Positions 25,201-33,300 of a stretch of 33,432 nucleotides of DNA are shown one piece after another. Numbering within the stretch: the first letter of the stretch is position 1; each line of letters opens with the position of its first letter. The translations under genes and the position numbers were made by a program. The notes below the pieces were generated by a model. It was given only the letters and a program-made list of their open reading frames with translations, made no database searches and was not told where the DNA came from. Location: positions 1 through 33,432 of the forward strand of contig JAUMXM010000023.1 of the NCBI GenBank assembly GCA_030529085.1, written 5' to 3'. Source of the DNA: Rikenellaceae bacterium (GTDB lineage Bacteria; Bacteroidota; Bacteroidia; Bacteroidales; Rikenellaceae).

Positions 25201-26553
25201 GTGGATCTCGCCGTTGCGGGAACCGATCCAGATTCGATTGTGCCGATCGCGCATCATCGCCTTGGTCTCCACATTGGAGGCGAGAATCGTATGTTGTAGG
25301 GAGGCCGGTGACGAACTGATCTTCATCACGCCGGACTCCAAAGCACACCACAGATTCCCTTGCCGATCCTCGGCATACAATCGGGTAACGGGTGCATAGA
25401 CGGATGCGGGATCGGCAGGGTCGAGTAACAGGGGGCTGATCTCCTTCCGCACCGGATCGTAGTAACCGATGCGACCGTGACGAGGCACCACCCAGACCGT
25501 GCCGTATTGATCTTCGCGCCAATAGGCCCAACTATTCTTATCCCCCTTATATTTGGTGACGGGGTTATGCGTGAAGTGCTTCAGCTGCTTGGTGGTTAAG
25601 TCGTAGCGATAGACACCCGACTCCTCCGTGAAGACCCATACGGCCTGGTGGGAGTCGCGGTAAATCTTATCAACGCGTGTGGTGATTCCGATCTGCTCAA
25701 AGCGATGTTGGGAGGGATAATAAAAGAGCAAACCGCGATGGTGGCCGATAGCAAGCGTGTCGGGGGCTATGTAATTTATTTCGCGGCTCCACCCCTCTTC
25801 GATCGGTATCTCGATCAGTTGCGGTCGCTTGTTGTTGCCGCGAAAACAGGCAATTTTGTTGTTGCGATCCAGCAGGTAGACACGATCACCATCTTCACAC
25901 ATCGCCACCGCCTGCAGTCCGTCGATCTGCAATGTGTCACCCACCAGGTGAACCTCCTTGTTGGTCATGATCCACTCGCGGTTGCGCGAGTCGATGACAA
26001 TCTTCTCGATGCGTGAGCAGTTAAATCCTTCTTCATCGTAGCCGTAGCGCGTCATCCCTTCCGTGCCTTCGGGTTGCCAGCGGTGTTCGTCAATGCGGTA
26101 GGCCTCCCCTTTGCGGGCAATCCAGGTGATGCCGTTCGGGAAGGTGTAGATCCATTGGATGTTGGGCGATTGCCCTAAATCCGCCGACTGGTTGAGCGGA
26201 TCGTAGAACTGTTCGGTCGCGGGATCGAATACATACCCGTTCTTGTCGTGGGTCGTGCACCAAAGTTTATTGGTGGCGCTGACGGCCAGGCGATCGATGC
26301 GGTTGGTGGTCAGGCGGCACTTTTCGCCCGGGTAGTTTTTGTGATAGGTAAACTCGTAGCCGTCGAAGCGCGAAAGGCCGTTGCGCGTGGCGAACCAGAC
26401 CATGCCGGTCGAGTCTTGGGCAATGTCGTTTACGAATCGTTGGGAGAGTTGTTTCGAAAAGAGCTCAATCTGAAAATCGGAGGCGTGCCCGATCCCGAAG
26501 TTCGTCATGATGATCAAACTAACAATCAGACAGATATAGTGTTTTCTTTTCAT
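22252..26553 (-). CDS. Hybrid two-component system (HTCS) sensor-regulator
   Basis: This 1433-residue single-chain two-component system regulates glycan-use loci in Bacteroidetes. A signal peptide (about 1-24) is followed by a large periplasmic sensor of two-component propeller (Reg_prop) repeats, such as DSTGMVWFATRNGLSRFDG and DSRNREWIM, to about residue 780. A Y_Y_Y domain (NLAVEFAALDYN to LEIRSTNGDG) and a single membrane helix (about 862-885) follow. The kinase has His916 in DISHELRTPLTL, an N-box NLISNAFKYTPSG, and G boxes DEGIGI and GIGLAL. The receiver has the acidic pair in VEDNDE and the acceptor Asp1217 in LLSDIIMPRMDG. An AraC-type HTH closes the protein: VEQFASEMNISYSLLNQKLKHIVG and VAYMVGFSDPKYFGRVFKKRFGMTPS. 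All catalytic residues are present. It converges on susC-susD and is the best candidate for their regulator. Confidence 0.96.
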   Translation of the reverse strand: MKRKHYICLIVSLIIMTNFGIGHASDFQIELFSKQLSQRFVNDIAQDSTGMVWFATRNGLSRFDGYEFTYHKNYPGEKCRLTTNRIDRLAVSATNKLWCTTHDKNGYVFDPATEQFYDPLNQSADLGQSPNIQWIYTFPNGITWIARKGEAYRIDEHRWQPEGTEGMTRYGYDEEGFNCSRIEKIVIDSRNREWIMTNKEVHLVGDTLQIDGLQAVAMCEDGDRVYLLDRNNKIACFRGNNKRPQLIEIPIEEGWSREINYIAPDTLAIGHHRGLLFYYPSQHRFEQIGITTRVDKIYRDSHQAVWVFTEESGVYRYDLTTKQLKHFTHNPVTKYKGDKNSWAYWREDQYGTVWVVPRHGRIGYYDPVRKEISPLLLDPADPASVYAPVTRLYAEDRQGNLWCALESGVMKISSSPASLQHTILASNVETKAMMRDRHNRIWIGSRNGEIHLFTPTGECIGYLAPDGRITKQRVRFGAHAYCLYEDPKDQSIYIGSRFHGLFRLREADAQRYRIEHYMHDENDPASLSEDAVYSILRDSHRRLWIGSYEGGLNLVQEEENGKLQFLHAGNGLNYPMEPYADIRVLREMNGRMYIGTTEGMVTFDLAFEDPASIRFVATDTNGPLEASLIAPDVRDIFYTASGEGYVLSFTGGLSRILSEEPLRFEHYTHKEGLPSEDLLAMSEDQHGQLWIVAENELFSFDPATKQFRTYGNRYHGEHFYYGESKPLMLGHELWLGTTGGFCRVKTDRLEQSTYIPPIALSEIRINGEPIKGANYLDELLLRPNERNLAVEFAALDYNSTQIDYAYRLVGLEDTWHQIGTNRSVTYMDLKPNTYTLEIRSTNGDGRAVDNLRRLTIRVIPTFWETGWATLLWCVLGVLFLALAIGIPLYIFRLKTRIDFQQQLTDIKLRFFTDISHELRTPLTLISSPLDLLAEDRKLSDRSRRHLEIVRTNTYRMLQLVNQILDFRKLNNRKMRLLLREEDALTIIRSVKENFRQMAKKQHIAYSLKCSQRTLTGWIDSDKLEKILFNLISNAFKYTPSGKRITIEAAKEKEHLVVRVVDEGIGIEAKQQATIFERYNTLNTNRLFRQSTGIGLALVKELVDLHGGEIGVESTPGKGSTFTLRLPLSHEAFTVLPHAEFILSDSSNEEPRERVVARNNESEQGEQRPRILIVEDNDELRTVLRDILSDDYTVYEAVDGVEGLQMAEEVQPDLLLSDIIMPRMDGLEMIRALKQQAATSHLSIILLSAKSSLDERIEGLEEGVDDYIPKPFHAGYLVARIRTLLARRHELQQRYLRLVLEQSGETLSEQELPVACSEDRFTQQAIRLIERHLDEADWSVEQFASEMNISYSLLNQKLKHIVGITAVEFVREIRFKEARRLMLAGNHEIATVAYMVGFSDPKYFGRVFKKRFGMTPSAFIAECKERRSSDEETA

Positions 26554-26579
26554 GGTTTTTCAGCATTCCGTTTAGGCCT

Positions 26580-26587
26580 TAAAGATA
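26580..26587 (-). promoter_or_regulatory. -7 box of the HTCS gene
   Basis: On the minus strand this reads TATCTTTA, one mismatch from TAnnTTTG, 27 bases before the HTCS start codon. The intact gene's upstream DNA ends close to here, and from 26641 a gene fragment begins. Confidence 0.45.
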
Positions 26588-26640
26588 GCAAAAATAATCG
26601 AAAAATACGCGGTCTTTCGGTTGGATATTTTGTGGCCTTT

Positions 26641-27066
26641 AACAACGGCCGTCTGCTGCTGAATCTCTCTCCGATGGCCGATGGTACGATTCCCAAGGAT
26701 CAGCAGGATGTGGTGCAGAATGTGGGTGTTTGGCTCTGGTCGTATGGTGAGACGATCTACGGCACGCGACCCTATGTTGTATCGGGCGAGGAGGCTTCGG
26801 GTTGCGAGGTGCGCTACACCCAAAAGGAGGATGCGCTCTACGCCATTTTCCTCGATTGGCCCGGGCAGGGCGTGACGGTCGAGCTGAAGGAGATCCTGCC
26901 CGAGCGCCTCGATGGCAGAACGATCCGCAAGGCAACCCTGCTGTCGGTCAAGAAGAACTACGATTGTCCCTTCACGCAGCAGGCAGACGGCCTCCGACTG
27001 ACCATCCCCCAAAACGGTCGCTATCCGTCGGATGCGGCGCAGGTGGTACGGCTGGAGCTGGAGTAA
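26641..27066 (+). pseudogene. C-terminal remnant of a GH29 alpha-L-fucosidase
   Basis: From base 26641 the frame reads NNGRLLLNLSPMADGTIPKD, then QQDVVQNVGVWLWSYGETIYGTRPY. This corresponds to the conserved end of the GH29 catalytic barrel (family form NGNLLLNVGP.ADGxIP...GxWLxxNGExIYGTRP). A beta-sandwich C-terminal region of about 95 residues, ending RLELE and a stop, follows. The N-terminal 300 or so residues, with the nucleophile Asp, are absent. The DNA just upstream is the HTCS promoter region, and in-frame sequence before 26641 does not resemble GH29. No start codon or signal peptide serves it. It is therefore a deletion remnant, suggesting that this locus once carried a fucosidase. 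Confidence 0.8.
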
Positions 27067-27156
27067 CGCAATCTCCGCATCCATCCACCAACCTCGCTCG
27101 TCAATTCTTATATTCTTGCCAATGTTTTATCCTTCGTTAAGGAGGGGCTTGCTGTC

Positions 27157-27268
27157 CCTTGGCGTACTCTTTATCCAGCTCATCAAGATGCTTGTCGTGC
27201 CCCTTGTGACTGTCTCGATCGTCATGGGGCTGCCTTGTTGGGCGGATCGTGCCGATTCGATTTTGTAA
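27157..27268 (+). pseudogene. Decayed partial copy of the downstream symporter gene
   Basis: Bases 27157-27242 match 28733-28819 of the intact symporter gene with about six substitutions and one deleted base. One frame reads LGVLFIQLIKMLVVPLVTVS and then IVMG, compared with LGALFIQLIKMLVVPLVAVS and IVMG in the intact gene. The intact gene has five Gs (ATGGGGGCTGCC) where the fragment has four, shifting the frame. A stop follows at 27266-27268. No other part of the gene is recognisable nearby. It is a scar of duplication or of a second paralogue that was deleted. Confidence 0.85.
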
Positions 27269-27292
27269 ATTGGTCGGCAATGACTATTTTTG
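27262..27292 (+). promoter_or_regulatory. Promoter of the GH3 gene
   Basis: TTTG (27262-27265), a 19-bp spacer and TATTTTTG (27285-27292) match the consensus very well. The start codon is at 27332, giving a leader of about 35 bases. The -33 element lies inside the end of the decayed symporter fragment. Confidence 0.65.
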
Positions 27293-27331
27293 TCTATTAT
27301 ATCCGGTCTAATTTTCTTGTGTAGATACCTT

Positions 27332-28468
27332 ATGAAGCACTCCTATATTGTCAAGTTGGCCCTTGTGGTTTGTGTCGCATGCTTGTTTGGGCGATGCAAC
27401 ATCGAAACCCTCTTTGCCCCTTCGATCGAGGTGCAGATCGATGAGCTGACCCTGGAGGAGAAGGTGGGCCAACTCTTTGTGGTGACCCCGGAATACCTGG
27501 CGGCCTATGGCGCACCGAAAGGAGCCGTCACCCACCTCTCAAGGCAATATAAGACCCTCTATGCCGCCCATCCCGTAGGTGGTGTGTGTCTCTTTGCCGA
27601 GAATATCAAGAACCCCGAGCAGCTCGAGGAGCTTTGTGAAGATCTGCACGAAATGGAGCTCCCGCCCCTGATCTGCATCGACGAGGAGGGTGGGCGTGTT
27701 GCCCGCATTGCCGGCAATAGGGCCTTCGACGTGAAGCGATTCAAGAGTATGGCCGATGTGGCCAAGTCCGGCTCGCTGGGCGACGCCTTCAAGGCTGGCA
27801 AGCAGATTGGCGACTACTTGGAGGAGTATGGCATCGATATCGATTTTGCACCGGTGGCCGATGTCAATACCAACCCGAAAAACAGGGTGATTAACGATCG
27901 CGCCTTCAGCTCCGACCCCGAGAAGGCGGCCCCGATGATTGTTGCCTTTTTGGAGGGCTTGGAGCGTAAGGGGATCTCGGGCTGCATCAAACACTTCCCC
28001 GGACACGGCGACACCTATGCCGACTCACACGTGGGCTATGCCAAGACCGAAAGAACCCTCGCTCAGATGGAGCAATGCGAGTTTATACCCTTCCGTGAGG
28101 CGATTGATGCCGATGTGAGGATGGTGATGGTAGCCCATATTTCGGTTCCGAAGGTGCTGGGCGATATGACCCCCTCGACACTCTCTCCGAAGATGGTCGA
28201 CGAATTGTTGCGCGAAGAGTTGGGCTTCGATGGGGTGATCATCACCGACGGTATGGCGATGGGAGCCATTGCCAAGCACTACAAGTCGGGTGAGGCCGCT
28301 GTGTTGGCCCTCGAAGCGGGTGTCGATATGTTGTTGATGCCCGAGGATTTTGTCGCGGCCTATGAGGGCGTCTTGGCCGCCGTGCGGTCGGGCCGCCTTA
28401 CCGAGGAGCGCATCGATCGCAGCCTCCAACGCATTCTGAAGCTCAAAACCGACCACGGACTCTATTAA
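27332..28468 (+). CDS. GH3 beta-N-acetylhexosaminidase-like lipoprotein
   Basis: The ATG at 27332 is preferred to one at 27290, which lies inside the promoter. It gives a 378-residue protein with a signal peptide and lipobox LFGRC. The single GH3 barrel domain without the C-terminal sandwich resembles NagZ. Visible motifs are LTLEEKVGQLFVV, the substrate loop IDEEGGRVARI, KHFPGHGDTYADSH with the NagZ-type His-Asp pair, and GFDGVIITDGMAMGAI, where the Asp is the nucleophile. NagZ-type enzymes remove non-reducing N-acetylglucosamine from muropeptides or chitooligosaccharides. The lipid anchor suggests periplasmic or surface glycan trimming rather than cytoplasmic wall recycling (inference). It has its own promoter, and a weak hairpin AACTCC/GGAGTT (28475-28495) follows. 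Confidence 0.88.
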   Translation: MKHSYIVKLALVVCVACLFGRCNIETLFAPSIEVQIDELTLEEKVGQLFVVTPEYLAAYGAPKGAVTHLSRQYKTLYAAHPVGGVCLFAENIKNPEQLEELCEDLHEMELPPLICIDEEGGRVARIAGNRAFDVKRFKSMADVAKSGSLGDAFKAGKQIGDYLEEYGIDIDFAPVADVNTNPKNRVINDRAFSSDPEKAAPMIVAFLEGLERKGISGCIKHFPGHGDTYADSHVGYAKTERTLAQMEQCEFIPFREAIDADVRMVMVAHISVPKVLGDMTPSTLSPKMVDELLREELGFDGVIITDGMAMGAIAKHYKSGEAAVLALEAGVDMLLMPEDFVAAYEGVLAAVRSGRLTEERIDRSLQRILKLKTDHGLY

Positions 28469-28613
28469 AAAGCCAACTCCCCGAGGCGCGGAGTTTGTAT
28501 GTTGAAACCGCAGGGGCATCGGGGAATCTCAGTAGGGTGGTCGTCGGGCGGTGCTGCGTAGGCGAATGTGACGATTTCTTCCATTTTCGTGTCGACCCTT
28601 TGTGCAAAAATCT

Positions 28614-28621
28614 TATCTTTG
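28614..28621 (+). promoter_or_regulatory. -7 box of the symporter-rhodanese operon
   Basis: TATCTTTG lies only five bases before the preferred ATG at 28626, predicting a leaderless or nearly leaderless transcript. A TTTG at 28599-28602 is too close to act as the -33 element. Confidence 0.5.
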
Positions 28622-28625
28622 CGAT

Positions 28626-29858
28626 ATGCTAAAGAAATTAGGAACAAATCTCGGTTTTTGGATTCTGGTGGCGATGGTCGCCGGTGTTATTGTGGGCATT
28701 GGGATGGGACCCGAGGCCAAGCTCTTTGTGCCCCTTGGCGCGCTCTTTATCCAGCTTATCAAGATGCTTGTCGTGCCCCTTGTGGCTGTTTCGATCGTCA
28801 TGGGGGCTGCCTCGTTGGGTGGGAGTCGCTCGGCCGGTCGAATTGGTGTGGTGAGCATCGGTTACATCCTGCTCTCGACGTTGGTGGCCGTAGCTATCGC
28901 CATTGTAGCCGGTGAGCTCTTTAAGCCCGGCTCCGGGTTGAGTGTTGAAGGGATCGCCGCGATTCAAGCTACGGCGGAAGTGGCGGGACAAATGCCCCAA
29001 TCGCCCACCTTCTGGGATCAAATCATTGGGATGATACCCGAAAATCCGATTCGGGCATTGACCGATGGCAACATCCTGCAAATCATCGTCTTTGGACTCT
29101 TTTTCGGGTTTGGTATTGCCGCCCTTGCCCCCGAGAAGCGCGATAAGATGATCGGTGGATTGACCTTGGTGCTCGATGCCCTGATTTGGTGCATCGGCAA
29201 GGTGATGCTGATTGCCCCGATCGGTGTCTTTGGTCTGATGGCCGAGGCTACCGGTACCTTTGGCTTTGATGTGCTGCTCAAGGTGGCCAACCTCTTGTGG
29301 GTCGATCTGCTGGCTGTGTTGGTGATGGCCCTGGTGATCTATCCCGCATCGCTCAAACTCTTGAGTCGTGTTCCGCTCCACACCTTCTTCCGCGCCATGG
29401 TGCGTCCACAAGTGATTGCCTTTTCGACCGCCTCGTCGATGGCGACGCTGCCCGTCACCCTGCAGGCGTGCGATAAGATAGGACTCTCGAGCCAGACCTC
29501 GGGCTTCGTGATCCCCCTGGGAGCTACGATCAATATGACGGGTAATGCGATCTACTATACGTTGGTGGCGATCTTCTTTGCCCAGTTTTACGGCATCGAA
29601 CTCCAGATGAGCCACTATGTGGCCATTGCCGTTACGGCCTCGCTTGGCAGCATTGGCCAGGCGGGAGTTCCCGGCCCTACGTTGATGGTGGTTGCAGTCT
29701 TGGCTGCTGCCGGTATTCCGATCGAGGGTCTTCCTCTGCTCTATGCGCTGGATCGTATCTTCGATATGATCCGTACGGTACTCAATATTACGGGCGATGT
29801 GGTTTGTGCGGCTGTCACCGACCGCTTTGCTCATCAAGAAGCCGATTTAAATCAGTAG
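28626..29858 (+). CDS. Dicarboxylate/amino acid:cation symporter (DAACS, GltP/DctA type)
   Basis: This 410-residue inner-membrane transporter couples uptake of acidic amino acids or C4-dicarboxylates to Na+ or H+. Several hydrophobic helices begin at the N-terminus (LGFWILVAMVAGVIVGIGMG), with LFIQLIKMLVVPLVAVSIVMG following. The family's first hairpin loop, AFSTASSMATLPVTL, and the second, SLGSIGQAGVPGPTLMVVA, flank the substrate site. The seventh-helix motif GATINMTGNAIYY and DRIFDMIRTVLNITGD are present. The second hairpin reads SIGQAGVPG, a common variant. Start chosen at MLKKLG. An upstream in-frame ATG at 28602 sits before the promoter box. It overlaps no gene and is followed six bases after its stop by the rhodanese gene. 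Confidence 0.93.
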   Translation: MLKKLGTNLGFWILVAMVAGVIVGIGMGPEAKLFVPLGALFIQLIKMLVVPLVAVSIVMGAASLGGSRSAGRIGVVSIGYILLSTLVAVAIAIVAGELFKPGSGLSVEGIAAIQATAEVAGQMPQSPTFWDQIIGMIPENPIRALTDGNILQIIVFGLFFGFGIAALAPEKRDKMIGGLTLVLDALIWCIGKVMLIAPIGVFGLMAEATGTFGFDVLLKVANLLWVDLLAVLVMALVIYPASLKLLSRVPLHTFFRAMVRPQVIAFSTASSMATLPVTLQACDKIGLSSQTSGFVIPLGATINMTGNAIYYTLVAIFFAQFYGIELQMSHYVAIAVTASLGSIGQAGVPGPTLMVVAVLAAAGIPIEGLPLLYALDRIFDMIRTVLNITGDVVCAAVTDRFAHQEADLNQ

Positions 29859-29864
29859 ATCACA

Positions 29865-30239
29865 ATGAAAAACCTTGCTTTATTTTGTATGTTCAGCCTC
29901 TTTGCCACCCTCTTTGGTTGTCAAGCGAAGGTCCCTTTTCGCTCGGTGGATGCCACTGCTTTTAGCCACGAACTCGCAAATCCTGCGATGCAGCTCATCG
30001 ATGTCCGCACAGCGGCCGAGTACGCCGAGGGGCATATCCCCGGAGCGACGTTGATGGATGTGGGTAGCGAAAATTTTGATGCGATGATCCGTGGGCTTGA
30101 TAAGGAGCGCCCCGTAGCGCTCTATTGCCGCAGTGGTCGTCGCAGCAAGATGGCGGCCGAGCGTGTTGCCAAGGCGGGCTACGAGGTTGTAGAGCTCGAT
30201 GGCGGCATCCTCTCGTGGAAGGGCGAGGTGGAACGATAG
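29865..30239 (+). CDS. Rhodanese-domain lipoprotein
   Basis: This 124-residue exported lipoprotein (Cys19 in LFGCQ) carries a single rhodanese domain. DVRTAAEYAEGHIPGA (46-61) is the CH2A motif, and YCRSGRRS (87-94) carries the catalytic Cys88 in a six-residue active-site loop. SKMAAERVAKAGYEVVELDGGILSWK is the C-terminal helix and strand. Such proteins transfer sulfane sulfur or act in periplasmic thiol reactions; the donor and acceptor here are unknown. It starts six bases after the symporter stop, so the two are co-transcribed, which hints at but does not prove a link to transported sulfur amino acids. Confidence 0.92.
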   Translation: MKNLALFCMFSLFATLFGCQAKVPFRSVDATAFSHELANPAMQLIDVRTAAEYAEGHIPGATLMDVGSENFDAMIRGLDKERPVALYCRSGRRSKMAAERVAKAGYEVVELDGGILSWKGEVER

Positions 30240-30299
30240 GGAGTCGTTTCGCCCTTTTTCCCTGCGAGGCTTGCCTGTTTGAAGGCTCGTTGCGAAATT

Positions 30300-30353
30300 T
30301 TCACCCCCACCCTCCAACATCTTAGGTTGGAGGGTGGGGGTGAAGTGTTTTTT
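30300..30353. terminator. Very long terminator hairpin between convergent genes
   Basis: TTCACCCCCACCCTCCAAC (30300-30318), loop ATCTTAG and GTTGGAGGGTGGGGGTGAA (30326-30344) form a perfect 19-bp stem, with a T-rich tail GTGTTTTTTG on the plus side. It separates the rhodanese and the second HTCS. Such C-rich palindromes also appear as dispersed intergenic elements in Bacteroidales (recollection, not tested). Confidence 0.8.
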
Positions 30354-30378
30354 GTTGCTTCAAGGGCTCCGAATCGCT

Positions 30379-33300
30379 TTATTCGGAGCTCTTTTCGTTG
30401 CGTAGGATGTACTCCGAGGGGGATACGCCGTAGCACTTCCTGAAGGCGGTCGAGAAGTGCGACTGGCTGCTGAATCCCAACATGTAGGCTACCTGCGAGA
30501 TGTTGACCTTGCGCTCGGTGAGCAGCTCGGCGGCCTTCTTGAGGCGGATGTTGCGGATAAATTCGCCCGACGATATGCCTGTCAACTCCTTCAATCGGCG
30601 GTGGAGCTGGGTGCGGCTCAAGCCCACCTCCTCGGCCAGCATCTCGACCGAGAGCTCGGGGTTGTCGAGGTGTTCGTTCACGATCTTCATCACGCGCTCC
30701 ATCAGCACCTCGTTGTTGGCGCGCAACTCCACCTTTTTGATCTTATCCTCCTGGTGTGAGCCGGAGAATTTACCACGCAGGCGCAGGCGGTTCTTCAGCA
30801 GGTTGTCGATGAGCGTGCGCAGCTCCTCGATGCGGAAGGGCTTGGCCATATAGCCGTCGACACCCGTCTCGAGGCCCTCGATGCGATCCTCGGCCTCGGC
30901 CTTCGAGGTGAGCAGCACAATCGGGATGTGGTTGGTATTGGTCGTAGCCTTCAGACGGCGCACCAACTGCAAGCCATCCAATCCCGGCATCAGCACATCC
31001 GAGATAATCAGGTCGGGCAGCTCCGTGAGGGCAATCTGCAGACCCTCGTCGCCATCCTTGGCCAGGAGCAGGCGGTAGTAGGGGGCCAACTCTTCGTCGA
31101 GGAAGGTGCGAATCTCCACATCGTCGTCGATGATGAGCAGTGTGCAGGAACTCTTGGCGCGCACGGAGCGTTTGGGGCGCTCCTCGCCTTCGCTGCCGGG
31201 GGTCGCGGTGGGGACGAAGTTGACCGCCGTAGCCTCCTCTACGAGCAACTCCTCGGGGGCGAGGTGGTCGCAACCGAGCGGCAGTCGCACCGTGAAGGTT
31301 GTTCCTCGGCAATCGGTGCGGTTGGCGGCTGTGATGGTGCCGTGGTGCAGCTCGATAAGCAGGCGGCAGAGGTTGAGTCCGATACCGAATCCCGCCGTTG
31401 AGCGTCGCTCGGCAGCCCTCACCTGATAGAAGCGCTCGAAGATGTGCTCGAGGTGCTTCTCGTCGATACCGATCCCCGTGTCGCTTACCACCAAGACCGC
31501 TTCGTTGGTCGCTTGATTCGTGGTGAGGATCACCGCGATTTGGCCCCCTTCGGGGGTGTATTGCAGGGCGTTGTTGATCAGATTCGAGACCACCTTTTCG
31601 ATGCTTTCGGGGTCGACCCACAGTTCGTTTGCGCTCTCCGAGTGGGTGAACGTAAGGGTCGTGCGACGCTGCTCGGCACGCAACTCGAAGCTTGTCAGGA
31701 TCTCGCGGATTAGAATCGTGGGGTCGATTTTGCGGCAGTGGAGTTGCAGCTGACCCTTGTCGAGTTTGCGGATGTCGAGGAATTGGTTGATCAAGCGCAG
31801 AATGCGGTGTGCGTTGCGCTGCATGGTATGCAGGGCGCGTTCTGTGTCGCTGTCGTGCGGGCGCTTCAGCAGGCTCTCGATCGGGCTCAGGATCATCGTC
31901 ATCGGCGAGCGAATCTCGTGCGAGAGGTCGGCAAAGAGTCGCAGGCGAGCCTCGTTGATAATTTGGCGCTGACGGCGGCGGTGCGAGTAGACAACCTGGC
32001 AGAGCACGATGCAGCCAATCAGCGCGTAGCAGATGTAGGCAAACGTGGTGCTGTACCAGGGGCGTTTGATGCGAATGGTGAGTCGCTTGGCGCCGGTCGG
32101 CTGACCCTCGAGATCGGCAAAGATGTCGAGCGTGTAGTTGCCCGGACGCAGGTGGTTGTAGGCGATGCGGTTCGAGCCGTCGAGGGTCGAGTAGAGCTCC
32201 GAGCTGCCGCCCGTCAGTCGGTAGCGGTAGCGGATGTTCTCGATATCGCAGAAGGTGAGGGTCGAGAACTCGAGCGTAAAGCTGTTCTGGTTGTGGCGCA
32301 GCGTGAGGTGATCACTCTCGGCCAAGGGCTGCTGCAGAATCGGTTTGCCCGATTCGGTGCGCGACTCCATGGTGACGGGCTTGTTGTCGAGGTAGAGCGC
32401 CGTGAGAGTGATCGTCAGTGTGCGATTGGTGGGCGGAATGGGCGGCGTGAAACAGGTGATACTGTAGCTGTCACCAAAGTAGAGGGTACGACCGTTGCCG
32501 TAGTAGGCTCCGCGTGTATATTCGCGCCCTCGTCCCTCGATGCCCATCTGATAGGAGGTGATTCTGTCGTCTTCGTAGCGCAGACGGTTGATGCCGGAGA
32601 AGGTGCTGCACCAGATGTGGCCGCCGAAATCCTCGGCAATGCCGCAGATGATGTTACTCGAGAGGCCGTTTTCGGTCGTGTAGCGGTTGTAGTCGCGTCG
32701 CACCTCGTTCCAGGCGTAGAGGCCGTTGTTGGTGCCCACCCACATCGAGCCGTCGCGCGACTCGGCCAACGCGTAGCAGATCGAGCTGTTGAGCAGCTCA
32801 TCTTTGGCGACATCCAGGAAGCAGTCGTTGGTGATGTCGTAGCACGAAACACCGAGGTAGTGGCCGATCCAGAGACGATTTTTCGAGTCGATGCAGAGAA
32901 CGTTGATATAGCTGTTGCGCAAAAGCGTCGCATTCTCCTCGCTGACGCGATCCGTCAGCTGATAGGCCGTTGTCGAATTGCGATCCATACACCACACACC
33001 CGCCCCCAGCAGGGCGGCATAGAGGCGACCATTATGATCCTCGATGACGCATTTCACGCGGCTGTGGTTCGAGCTATCTATATAGGTGCAACGTCCCGTC
33101 TTACGATCGACTTGGCAGACTCCCTTATAGCCGACACCGACCCAAAGGCGGTTTTGGCTATCGACATAGATGGTCGAGGGGTCCGATCCGACCGAGAAAC
33201 GGTCGATGAATGTTCCCTCGGCCGTCAGGTGGAAGAGCGAGCCATCCTGTGTGCCGCACCAAATCGAGCCGTCGGTGTCGGCGTGGATGGCCGTCACGGC

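Noticed and set aside
28638-29837. A 399-codon frame antisense to the symporter gene
   Set aside because: The symporter hairpin motifs are clear on the plus strand. The antisense product is a His/Arg/Gln-rich shadow.
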